A stretch of DNA of 64,000 bases from Bordetella parapertussis. Lineage in GTDB: Bacteria > Pseudomonadota > Gammaproteobacteria > Burkholderiales > SG8-39. Below, piece by piece: positions 32,099 to 38,835 of this stretch (position 1 is the stretch's first letter; every line of letters begins with the position of its first letter). The notes under the pieces are model-generated. The model had not been told where the DNA came from. It saw only the letters and a list, made by a program, of their open reading frames with translations, and did no database searches. Made by a program: the position numbers and the translations under genes. The stretch is from NCBI GenBank assembly GCA_945862265.1, contig CAMAXP010000001.1:62001-126000 (forward strand), given 5' to 3'.

Positions 32099-32953
32099 TT
32101 ATTCCTGCTTCGGCATACCCGTCATGAGCAGCGCGGCAACGGGCACCATCTTGCCAATGGCGTGCTCGATGAAGTCTGTTGCGGCGCGGCGGACTGCTGC
32201 AGCGGTATCGGGTGGGGGCAGGACTGCGATGTCGGCCTGGAGGCGAGCGCCCGCATTGTTTCCCAGCGTGATTGCCTGCGCGATCAATCTGGCGAGGCGG
32301 CCATCTTCCGCCAGCGGGGCCAGGTGTACATGGCTCAGTGAAAGGAAGCCTGGCCAATGGGCAAGGTGCCGGTACATGCTGGCGAGGATGCGGCCCTGGT
32401 CGCGATCGCCGAGCAGGTTGATTCGGCGCACCAGGTCGGCAGTGTCTGCGGCGACTTCATCGAGCGTGAGCAGCTTGGGGAGCGCGCCGTCGATCGCGGC
32501 CTCCTGCGGCTGCTCGGGAAAGGCCGTGTCGGTCCGGGTGTCGGCCAGCGCCCCGTCAATGCAGCGCACCAGCGCCGAGAGCGCCACCAGGTTCATCGCG
32601 TTCGAGCGGTTGTAGGACGCGAGGATCCGCCGGATCGATGCTTCGCCCGCTGCGTCGATTCCTGCGCAGCGAAGTACTGCGTTCGGCCAATCCGGCAGTG
32701 CCGGTATAGACAAACCGGCTTTGAGCCGCTGTGCCTCCATCGCAACGCGGCCCGAAACATAGACGGGCTTCACCGTGGCCCACGCCCACGGCAGCGCGCC
32801 GGGAAACGTGGCGATATGGCGCCAGATCAGGTTGACCACGTTGACACCAAGCGTGGCCCGCAAGTCGGCGAAGATCTGCGCCGTCTCGCCGCTGGCTGCC
32901 GCTTCGGTGATTGCCGGGACGGGATCGCCGTTTTCGGTACGCGCATCGGACAT
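32099..32953 (-). CDS. DehI-like (group I 2-haloacid dehalogenase family) protein
   Basis: A 284-residue, mostly helical protein. ITEAAASGETAQIFADLRAT and LGVNVVNLIWRHIATFPGAL, repeated in weaker form as ILASMYRHLAHWPGFLSLSH in the second half, fit the internal pseudo-dimer of the DehI family. In characterised DehI an Asp/Asn pair activates water to displace halide from 2-halo acids; I cannot confirm those residues without an alignment. AAAGGA precedes the ATG. Many relatives are uncharacterised, so dehalogenase activity is tentative. Confidence 0.55.
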   Translation of the reverse strand: MSDARTENGDPVPAITEAAASGETAQIFADLRATLGVNVVNLIWRHIATFPGALPWAWATVKPVYVSGRVAMEAQRLKAGLSIPALPDWPNAVLRCAGIDAAGEASIRRILASYNRSNAMNLVALSALVRCIDGALADTRTDTAFPEQPQEAAIDGALPKLLTLDEVAADTADLVRRINLLGDRDQGRILASMYRHLAHWPGFLSLSHVHLAPLAEDGRLARLIAQAITLGNNAGARLQADIAVLPPPDTAAAVRRAATDFIEHAIGKMVPVAALLMTGMPKQE

Positions 32954-32978
32954 CGGTGTTCCTTTTACTGCGGGTGGC
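32943..32978. repeat. Shared start-codon leader, copy 1
   Basis: The start codon and leader of the DehI-like gene (GCATCGGACATCGGTGTTCC and on to GGGTGGC) recur at 34903-34941 at the start of the NTF2-like gene. Both proteins begin S-D-A-R. The copies flank the ATPase gene. Confidence 0.5.
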
Positions 32979-33136
32979 CTGTTTTCCTGATACTACTATC
33001 GTCGATCGGTCCCATTGCGCACGAGCGTCGAGTACATGAGGCCGGATCACATTCGTTCGTCGTGGACCCGAACCCTGGGCAGTTGCTCCGGGATTGCGGC
33101 GCGCGGGTGGAGGCGGGCAATTCTCCGATCCGTTAA

Positions 33137-33196
33137 CCGGCAATTGGACGCTTGCATAACCAGCAATTGGACGGTATGTTGGCCGGCAAATGGCCG
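33137..33196 (+). promoter_or_regulatory. Triple 14-bp operator repeat over the ATPase promoter
   Basis: CCGGCAATTGGACG (33137-33150), CCAGCAATTGGACG (33160-33173) and CCGGCAAATGGCCG (33183-33196) recur at exactly 23 bp. The third covers the ATG at 33190. A TTGCAT (33152) and TATGTT (33175) spaced 17 bp apart would be the promoter, with the middle repeat in its spacer. This looks like autoregulation. Confidence 0.6.
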
Positions 33197-34431
33197 AATC
33201 CACCTATCCCCGCAACGTCCGCCGCGCGCTGAAACTCGCGCTGACCGATACCCCGGTAGTCGCACTGCTGGGGCCGCGGCAGTCGGGCAAGAGCACGCTG
33301 GTCCGCGCCCTCGCCCCCGGACGCGCCTATGTCACCCTGGACGAGCAGCCGATGCTGCGGACCGCAAAGGTGGATCCGGTCGGTTTCATTGCGGCCCTGC
33401 CCGCCCGCGTGACGCTCGACGAGGTGCAGCGCGCGCCGGCCCTGCTGCTGGCAATCAAGGCGGCGGTGGATCGCGATCGGCGGCCGGGCCGGTTTCTCCT
33501 GACGGGTTCGGCCAATCTGCTGCTGTTGCCGGGCGTGGGAGATTCGCTCGCGGGCCGCATCGAGTTCGTCCAGTTGCATTCGCTGACGGAGGCTGAAAAG
33601 GAGCACAAGCCCGGAGCGCTGCTGCAGGCTTTCCTGGCAGGGCGTCTCGCCCCCCGAATCCGCGGCATCGAAGCGTCGCCGCCAGGCGATCTACCGGCGA
33701 GGGTCATGCGCGGCGGCTATCCGCCGGCGCAATTGCGCTCGCCTGAACGGGCCCGTCAGTGGCACAGGCAATATCTGCGCTCTGTCCTGGAGCGGGATGT
33801 CGCTGATATTTCCCGCGTGCGCGACCCGGCCGAACTCGGCCGGCTGATCGAGATCGTCGCGCTGCGCTCCGCCAGCCTGCTCAATCTTTCCGCTCTGGGC
33901 ACCGAGCTTGGCATGCGCCGGGAGACAGTCGATCAATATCTGGCCGTTCTCGAGCGCCTGTTCCTGCTGCGGCGATTGCCGGCGTGGCACCGCAATGAGG
34001 CGAAGCGCCTCGTCAAGACGCCGAAGATCCACTTGCTTGACAGCGGCCTTGCGGCAACGCTCGCGGGACTCGAAGCCGCAGACTGGACGACGCGACGCGA
34101 GCGTTTCGGCTTTCTGCTGGAATCGTTCGTGGTGCAGCAACTCATCGCCCAGGCCGGATGGACGGACCCGGACCTGCGCTTCTGGCACTATCGCGACAAG
34201 GATCAGGTGGAGGTGGATCTCGTGATCACGCGCGGCCGGCGCACCTGGGGCGTGGAAGTCAAGAGCGCCGCGACGGTGACTGAGGCGGACGGCAAGGGCC
34301 TGCGCCGCCTCGCCGAGCAATGCGGCCAGAACTTCCAGGGAGGAATGATTCTGTATGCGGGCGCCAACACGCTCCCGACCGCAGACAGCCGCATCCTCGC
34401 CGTGCCGCTGTCCGAACTTTGGACGCAATGA
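33190..34431 (+). CDS. AAA-type ATPase with DUF4143 domain
   Basis: A 413-residue protein. LLGPRQSGKSTLV (near residues 27-39) is the Walker A loop, RVTLDEVQRAP the Walker B, and RFLLTGSANLLLL sensor 1. VMRGGYPPAQLRSPERARQW through the helical region is DUF4143. The tail has KDQVEVDLVI and GVEVKSA, the spacing of a PD-(D/E)XK nuclease-like core. The family is widespread and linked to mobile and defence loci, with little direct functional data. No Shine-Dalgarno is visible; the transcript may be nearly leaderless. Confidence 0.92.
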   Translation: MAESTYPRNVRRALKLALTDTPVVALLGPRQSGKSTLVRALAPGRAYVTLDEQPMLRTAKVDPVGFIAALPARVTLDEVQRAPALLLAIKAAVDRDRRPGRFLLTGSANLLLLPGVGDSLAGRIEFVQLHSLTEAEKEHKPGALLQAFLAGRLAPRIRGIEASPPGDLPARVMRGGYPPAQLRSPERARQWHRQYLRSVLERDVADISRVRDPAELGRLIEIVALRSASLLNLSALGTELGMRRETVDQYLAVLERLFLLRRLPAWHRNEAKRLVKTPKIHLLDSGLAATLAGLEAADWTTRRERFGFLLESFVVQQLIAQAGWTDPDLRFWHYRDKDQVEVDLVITRGRRTWGVEVKSAATVTEADGKGLRRLAEQCGQNFQGGMILYAGANTLPTADSRILAVPLSELWTQ

Positions 34432-34523
34432 GGTTCTGCAACGCCCGTGGCAAACGGCTCAGCCAAGCTCGCGATCCTTGTCCTCGCAGAGGAGCCGCGC
34501 GCGCCTCTGCTCTCACGCGGCGG

Positions 34524-34913
34524 TCACGTGCCGTTGCCGGACCCGACCTGGATGCCCCAGTGCCCGTCCTGGCGGGTCACCACATAGAGCGAGAAGTAGT
34601 GCCCGATCGCCGAGCCGTCCTCGCGGTAACGGGTGAAATCCACGGCGACGTGCACCTTGCCCTCGGTCGCGAACACCACCTCGGTCTTGTCCCAACCAGT
34701 GTGGTGCCAACCATCGCCGCTGGTCCACTTGAGGAAGTGGCTGAAATCGTAGTCCTCGGGCTTCTCGAAGCGCGCGAGGTTGCCTTTGGCCCCGATCCGC
34801 AGGTGCGGGAAGTTGAATGCCGAGCGGATCATCTCCGTGTCGCGCGCATTGAGGCCGGCGAGGTAGCGGTCCACGGCGGCGAGGGCTTGCTCTTTGGCAC
34901 GGGCATCGGACAC
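34524..34913 (-). CDS. NTF2-like (SnoaL/DUF4440-type) protein
   Basis: A 129-residue single-domain protein with a GTG start at 34913 behind AAAGGAACACC. AKEQALAAVDRYLAGLNARD starts the alpha/beta cone, and VVFATEGKVHVAVDFTRYRE, IGHYFSLYVVTRQDGHWGIQ are its curved strands. Such proteins bind small hydrophobic ligands or act as isomerases; the role here is unknown. The first codons and leader resemble those of the DehI-like gene (S-D-A-R). Confidence 0.75.
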   Translation of the reverse strand: MSDARAKEQALAAVDRYLAGLNARDTEMIRSAFNFPHLRIGAKGNLARFEKPEDYDFSHFLKWTSGDGWHHTGWDKTEVVFATEGKVHVAVDFTRYREDGSAIGHYFSLYVVTRQDGHWGIQVGSGNGT

Positions 34914-34941
34914 GGTGTTCCTTTCACGGCGGGCGGGTGGC
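34903..34941. repeat. Shared start-codon leader, copy 2
   Basis: Counterpart of 32943-32978: GCATCGGACACGGTGTTCC followed by a GC-rich stretch ending GGGTGGC. It covers the GTG start of the NTF2-like gene. Confidence 0.5.
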
Positions 34942-34959
34942 GGACTGACTACGGTTGCG

Positions 34960-35409
34960 TCACTCTTTCTCCGAACGCTCCAGCCACTCCAGGTCGGCAA
35001 TATCCTGGGCGCGGCCGACCGCGCGCTTGTTCCGGATGAGGTGCGCAGCCGAAAGTACTGAAACGCTCTGGTCCGCAAACCGGGTTGTGACGCGCTCCCG
35101 CCAAGCCTCCTCGAACTCGACCGCGTCGATTCCAGTCAGGACATCGATCCGCAGCGGGGCGACGCCGATCTGGTAGACGATCCCGGGGGTGCTTAGATCC
35201 TGCACAGAGAGGTCTTGGAGAGGCGCGCCGTATTTCGCCAAGGCGCCGAGAACCCGTTTTGCGTTGGCCGGATCCGGCCGCACCCAGACATCGAGGTCGC
35301 CGGTCGCCCTGACCCGGCCGTGTGCCGCCAGGGCGTAGGCGCCGACTACCAGGTACTCAACGCCGAGGGCGTTGAATTCGGACAGCAGATCTTTGAAGTC
35401 GGGGCTCAA
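34960..35409 (-). CDS. Nucleotidyltransferase (DUF6036/AbiEii-like)
   Basis: A 149-residue protein. VEYLVVGAYALAAHGRVRAT followed by GDLDVWVRPD is the nucleotidyltransferase-fold core, with GDLDV giving the paired metal-binding Asp. The C-terminal SAAHLIRNKRAVGRAQDIAD is common to this small family. I prefer the TTG at 35409 because GGAGGCGG lies just upstream; an ATG at 35433 would overlap the small upstream gene more. Relatives occur in toxin-antitoxin-like pairs, where they modify tRNA or a partner protein. Confidence 0.85.
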   Translation of the reverse strand: MSPDFKDLLSEFNALGVEYLVVGAYALAAHGRVRATGDLDVWVRPDPANAKRVLGALAKYGAPLQDLSVQDLSTPGIVYQIGVAPLRIDVLTGIDAVEFEEAWRERVTTRFADQSVSVLSAAHLIRNKRAVGRAQDIADLEWLERSEKE

Positions 35410-35572
35410 TCGATCCGCCTCCCTGCATCGCAATGCACTGCAAGGTCAGTTCCCACACGAGGGCCATTCTTGATTCGGGCGTCGACTCGCTCTCGGGCAG
35501 GTCCGGGGACGTCCGGTCCGCCGCGCGGATCACCTGCGAAGTCGCATTTGCACGTCGGGCCGCTGCAGTCAT
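35357..35572 (-). CDS. Small protein upstream of the nucleotidyltransferase, possible partner
   Basis: A 71-residue frame: MTAAARRANATSQVIRAADR, then ESTPESRMALVWELTLQCIA and a basic end. The ESRMALVWELT pattern resembles short proteins often found ahead of such nucleotidyltransferases, but I cannot prove homology. It overlaps the nucleotidyltransferase frame by 53 bp from the TTG start. TATAAT (35579-35584) lies only 6 nt before the ATG, so the mRNA is probably leaderless. Confidence 0.5.
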   Translation of the reverse strand: MTAAARRANATSQVIRAADRTSPDLPESESTPESRMALVWELTLQCIAMQGGGSIEPRLQRSAVRIQRPRR

Positions 35573-35578
35573 GTCGAA

Positions 35579-35584
35579 ATTATA
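35579..35584 (-). promoter_or_regulatory. Consensus -10 box for a leaderless transcript
   Basis: TATAAT on the minus strand ends 6 nt before the ATG at 35572. Transcription would be expected to start at or next to the A of the start codon. No convincing -35 is seen. Confidence 0.5.
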
Positions 35585-35631
35585 GGCGCGCGGGCGGCGT
35601 GCCGCCAGCATAGTTGGCCGCCGTCAGCGGA

Positions 35632-35940
35632 TCACTCCGTCGCGCCCCGCTCCAGGTAGCCTGCCTCGCGCTGGTGGCGCAACGCAAGCACGATGACCCG
35701 ATCGGCTCGCGTATCGTACTCGTAGAGCGCCAGATAGCCCGTGGTGCCGCGCGAGATCACCAACTCCCTCAGGACATCGTCCACGGGCCTGCCGATCGTG
35801 GGGTAGGTTCGCAGCACCTCCAGCCCGCCGAGCACGAGGTCGTAGGTCGCGAGCGCCGCGGCAGGTTCCGCCTCGCGCAGGAATGTCACCAGCCTTTCGA
35901 GATCGGCGTCCGCGCCCTTCGCAACGATTACTTCGGCCAC
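35632..35940 (-). CDS. ParE/RelE-family toxin
   Basis: A 102-residue RelE/ParE-fold protein. VIVAKGADADLERLVTFLRE is the N-terminal strand-helix, VLRTYPTIGRPVDDVLRELV the central loop typical of ParE, and DRVIVLALRHQREAGY the end. ParE poisons gyrase and RelE cuts mRNA; the GRPV...RELVI pattern favours ParE. Its start overlaps the antitoxin stop region by 13 bp. Confidence 0.92.
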   Translation of the reverse strand: MAEVIVAKGADADLERLVTFLREAEPAAALATYDLVLGGLEVLRTYPTIGRPVDDVLRELVISRGTTGYLALYEYDTRADRVIVLALRHQREAGYLERGATE

Positions 35941-36209
35941 GAACGCAACTTCGGCTTGCGCGTCTTCTTGCCCTGCAGCTTCGCGCGGTAATGCGCTGTC
36001 ACTTCCGCCAGGGCATAGCCCGTGCCGGTGCGTTGGAACTCCGCGCGCGCGGCGTAGGCATCGGCAAGGAATCCGCGGCGCTTCTCGGCGCGTTCGGTTT
36101 CCTGCCGGATCGCCTCCACCATGAAGGCATGCGCGCTCTGATCGGTGTCTTCGACCACGCGTGCGATGCGCTTTCTGAGGTCTTCGGGAAGTTTGATCGA
36201 GATGGCCAT
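35928..36209 (-). CDS. Ribbon-helix-helix antitoxin (ParD/CopG type)
   Basis: A 93-residue antitoxin. AISIKLPEDLRKRIARVVED and TDQSAHAFMVEAIRQETERA form the ribbon-helix-helix. The tail (AEFQRTGTGYALAEVTAHYR, then a Lys-rich end) would clamp the toxin. GCGGAG precedes the ATG. A direct repeat lies 18 bp upstream of the start. Confidence 0.92.
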   Translation of the reverse strand: MAISIKLPEDLRKRIARVVEDTDQSAHAFMVEAIRQETERAEKRRGFLADAYAARAEFQRTGTGYALAEVTAHYRAKLQGKKTRKPKLRSWPK

Positions 36210-36227
36210 CGCGAACTCCGCAACTCG

Positions 36228-36246
36228 GGTATCACCATGGTATCAC
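36228..36246 (-). promoter_or_regulatory. Operator of the ParE/ParD-like module
   Basis: GGTATCAC occurs at 36228-36235 and again at 36239-36246, an 11-bp period, around a CCATGG centre. It lies 18 bp upstream of the antitoxin start, where a ribbon-helix-helix repressor is expected to bind. Confidence 0.5.
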
Positions 36247-36270
36247 TGGAGTGCGGATCCAGTCACCTGA

Positions 36271-36414
36271 CCGGTGCTTGCTTCCGTCGCGCCCGCGCGG
36301 CCCGCGAAGACCGGCGGCCAGTGGCTCGCCGAAATGAAGCGGTTGCGCAAAGGCACAACCTTGGGCGGCACGGTTTCGATCAGGCAGTTGATCGACGAAG
36401 GCCGCAAGTATTGA
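36271..36414 (+). pseudogene. C-terminal relic of a Phd-type antitoxin
   Basis: The frame opens after a TGA at 36268 and reads PVLASVAPARPAKTGGQWLA, then EMKRLRKGTTLGG and SIRQLIDEGRKY, stop. The LRKGTTLGG...IRQLIDEGR ending is typical of Phd/YefM antitoxins paired with PIN toxins. The DNA-binding N-terminus and any toxin gene are missing. It lies between two intact modules. Confidence 0.6.
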
Positions 36415-36534
36415 AGCCGCGGCGAGCAACGCGGCGCTGGTAAAGGCCGAGCGTCGGTGTACCCGGAGCGCTAGCACGGTTTAGATTCGCGATCCGCTCG
36501 GTCAGCGGGCCGGCGCTTCTCGATCATCTCCTAG

Positions 36535-36572
36535 TCTACGCAACTTGCGTAGATACGCAGATTGCGTACAAT
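36535..36572 (+). promoter_or_regulatory. Double-palindrome operator and promoter of the second HigBA-like module
   Basis: TCTACGCAA-C-TTGCGTAGA (36535-36553) is a perfect 9-1-9 inverted repeat, directly followed by TACGCA-GAT-TGCGTA (36554-36568). TTGCGT (36545) and TACAAT (36567-36572) could be the -35 and -10. The -10 ends 6 nt before the ATG, so the transcript is probably leaderless and repressed by the antitoxin. Confidence 0.7.
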
Positions 36573-36578
36573 TCCTGC

Positions 36579-36923
36579 ATGAAAGCCGTCTTCGTCGAAC
36601 TGCCCGCGTTCGAGCGCCATCGGTCGGAGTACCTCGACGAAGGGGGATTCAGCGCGCTGCAGCAAGAGTTAATGCGCAATCCGGCGGCTGGCGATGTGAT
36701 CGAGGGTACCGGTGGCCTGCGCAAAATGCGCTTTGCCGACAAGCGGCGGGGCAAGGGCAAGCATGGCGGGCTTCGCGTGGTTTATTACTGGTGGGAGCCG
36801 GGCATGCAGTTCTGGCTCTACACGCTGTACGACAAGGACGAAATGCCCGACCTCACCCCGCAGCAGCGCAAGACCCTGAAGGCGATGATCAAGGCCAAAC
36901 TGGAATCGAGGAGAGCAAGATGA
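36579..36923 (+). CDS. RelE/HigB2-like toxin
   Basis: A 114-residue toxin. FVELPAFERHRSEYLDEGGF and SALQQELMRNPAAGDVIEGT with GGLRKMRF are the family N-terminal half. GKGKHGGLRVVYYWW carries the basic and Tyr residues typical of mRNA interferases, and YTLYDKDEMPDLTPQQRKTL is the common end. Toxin-first order with 4-bp overlap to the antitoxin. No Shine-Dalgarno is seen. Confidence 0.93.
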   Translation: MKAVFVELPAFERHRSEYLDEGGFSALQQELMRNPAAGDVIEGTGGLRKMRFADKRRGKGKHGGLRVVYYWWEPGMQFWLYTLYDKDEMPDLTPQQRKTLKAMIKAKLESRRAR

Positions 36924-37261
36924 AGGCACCTGTGAAGCAAAAGCGCGCCCCCAAGCGCGACCTGTTCGCGGAATTGTCCGAAGGGATGAAAGCGCTCGCG
37001 CAATCGCGCGACGGCAAGATGACGTTGCGAACGCACACGGTCGAAATCAAGCCGGCGCCGGAGGTGTCGCCGAGGGAACTGGTGCGCGTACGCGAAAGCC
37101 TGAATCTCTCGCAAGCACTGTTCGCCGTTTATTTACGTACCAACGTCCGCACTCTGGAAAACTGGGAACAGGGGCGCGCAAAACCCAATGCGCAGGCCGC
37201 GCTTCTGATCAACCTCGTCAAGCGCTATCCCGATACGGTCCAGCGCCTGGCGGCGATCTGA
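36920..37261 (+). CDS. XRE-family antitoxin of the second HigBA-like module
   Basis: A 113-residue protein. A basic N-terminus (KQKRAPKRDLFAELSEGMKA) binds the toxin. The helix-turn-helix spans VRESLNLSQALFAVYLRTNV and RTLENWEQGRAKPNAQAALL, the NadS/HigA2 type. It should repress the double palindrome upstream of the toxin gene. GAGGAGAG lies just before the ATG. Confidence 0.94.
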   Translation: MKAPVKQKRAPKRDLFAELSEGMKALAQSRDGKMTLRTHTVEIKPAPEVSPRELVRVRESLNLSQALFAVYLRTNVRTLENWEQGRAKPNAQAALLINLVKRYPDTVQRLAAI

Positions 37262-37281
37262 AATCGCGGCGCCGCGCCGGT

Positions 37282-37897
37282 TCACTCGATCACCTGGTCG
37301 GCGCGCACGAGGACTGACTGGGGAATCTTCACGCCGAGGGCCTTTGCGGTTTTGAGGTTGACGACCAGTTCGAACACGGTGGGCTGCTCCACGGGCAGGT
37401 CGGCGGGCTTGGCGCCCTTGAGGATCTTGTCGATATACACGGCCGCGGCGCGGGAGCGTTCCTTCGTGTTCGACGCGTAGGAAAATAGTCCGCCTGCCTC
37501 GGCGTACGGCCGGTTGGGCGAGAGCGAGATGAGTTTGTGCTTCAGCGAGAGCCTGGTCGCATGGTTGCGCGGCAGGCTCGGCTGGACGATGACTGCGTCG
37601 ACCCGGGCGGCGGCCCACTTGGCGAATTCCGTGTCGTAGTCTTCCTTGTCGCGTACCGAGGCTGCCTGAACTGCAATGCCGAGGCTCTTTCCCGCAGCAG
37701 CTCCCCATGACGATCTGGATGTTCTTGCCTTCGACATAGCCCAGGTCGCGCAGTCCTTCACGCAGTTAGCCCAGGCCCGGCTCGAGGTTGGAGATGCCGA
37801 GGATGCCGATCCTGCGCAGGCCGGCCGGTTGGGCGCGGCCCGGGAGGGGCACGAGGCCCAGCGCGGCCAGTGCGAGTATCGCGTCCCGCCTGCTCAT
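37282..37897 (-). pseudogene. ABC substrate-binding gene with stop, frameshift and deletion
   Basis: The ATG at 37897 gives MSRRDAILALAALGLVPLPG and a normal mature start (LRRIGILGISNLEPGLG). An in-frame TAA follows, and LREGLRDLGYVEGKNIQIVM continues past it. A frameshift and a deletion of ~80 residues then lead into KSLGIAVQAASVRDKEDYDT and on to KIPQSVLVRADQVIE with the stop at 37282. The second half is intact and could be read as a 159-codon frame from 37761, but it lacks a signal. Confidence 0.85.
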
Positions 37898-38007
37898 GGA
37901 ATGGAATTTCCCTGTGGAATGTACCGGTACTGGAATAAAAGTGCCTTGGAACTAGCTCCTGACAATGATGTTTAGAAAAATTCTTTCGAATTCTGCGCGG
38001 CTGTCTC

Positions 38008-38739
38008 TCAGCCGAGGTTGCGCCTGAACAGCGCGAACAGCCGCTCCCAGTGCCGCTCCGCAGCCGGCTTGTTGAAGATGCCCTCGCGCATCGGGAAGGC
38101 GAAACCGTGCTCGGTGCCGGGGTACCACTCCACGCGCGAGCGCAGGCCCGGGATGCCTTTGAGGTGTGCTTCCAACTGGTCGATCAATTCCTTTGGCGCG
38201 TACTTGTCGGTTTCGGCGCAGCCGAAGTACAGCTCGGCCTTGGCCTTTTCGGCGAGGCGGTGGGGCGAATCGGCTTCTTCCGTCACGAGGCGCACGCCGT
38301 AGATCGACGCGCCGCACTTAACGCGGTCCGGGTATCGCGCCGCGGCCGCCACCACGTACTGCCCGCTCATGCAGTAGCCCAAGGCGCCGATCGTGTTTGC
38401 CTTGGCTTCCTTTTGCTTGTCCACGAAGTCGAGCATGGCCTGCGTGTCGCGCATCACCAGGTCGATCGTCAGGTGGTCCATCAGCGCGAACATCTTCTTG
38501 AAGCCTTCCTCGTCGCGCACCATCGTGAACTCGCGCGTCTTGCGGTAGTACATGTTCGGCAGTACCACGTAGTAGCCCGTGGTCGCGATGCGGCGCGCCA
38601 TGTCGTGCAGCTCTTCGCGCTTGCCGGGGGCATCCATGTAGAAGATCACCACCGGGAAGGGGCCGCCTTCTTCGGGGTTCGTGACGAAAGTGTTCATCAC
38701 GCCGTCAGGCGTGGGGAGGTCGAGGTGGTGTTCGATCAT
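38008..38739 (-). CDS. Dienelactone hydrolase-family enzyme
   Basis: A 243-residue alpha/beta hydrolase. The ATG at 38739 starts IEHHLDLPTPDGVMNTFVTN, the usual beginning; an ATG 13 codons upstream is possible. The triad is Cys in LGYCMSGQYVV, Asp in the AETDKYAP loop, and His in PGTEHGFAFP. Members open dienelactones in chloroaromatic and protoanemonin pathways or hydrolyse other lactones. It stands alone between a pseudogene and a divergent binding-protein gene. Confidence 0.92.
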   Translation of the reverse strand: MIEHHLDLPTPDGVMNTFVTNPEEGGPFPVVIFYMDAPGKREELHDMARRIATTGYYVVLPNMYYRKTREFTMVRDEEGFKKMFALMDHLTIDLVMRDTQAMLDFVDKQKEAKANTIGALGYCMSGQYVVAAAARYPDRVKCGASIYGVRLVTEEADSPHRLAEKAKAELYFGCAETDKYAPKELIDQLEAHLKGIPGLRSRVEWYPGTEHGFAFPMREGIFNKPAAERHWERLFALFRRNLG

Positions 38740-38835
38740 GGCGGGACTTGAGTTGAGAGGATCACGGATCATACCCACCCCGGGTGTTGTGCACTGCGAT
38801 TCCGCGCATAATGGGTTTCTCGCTCGGGGGGATGA

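Noticed and set aside
36545..37261. One 238-codon frame covering toxin and antitoxin
   Set aside because: Only its second half (from 36920) is a real protein; the first half is a shadow of the toxin gene, whose own frame shows family motifs.
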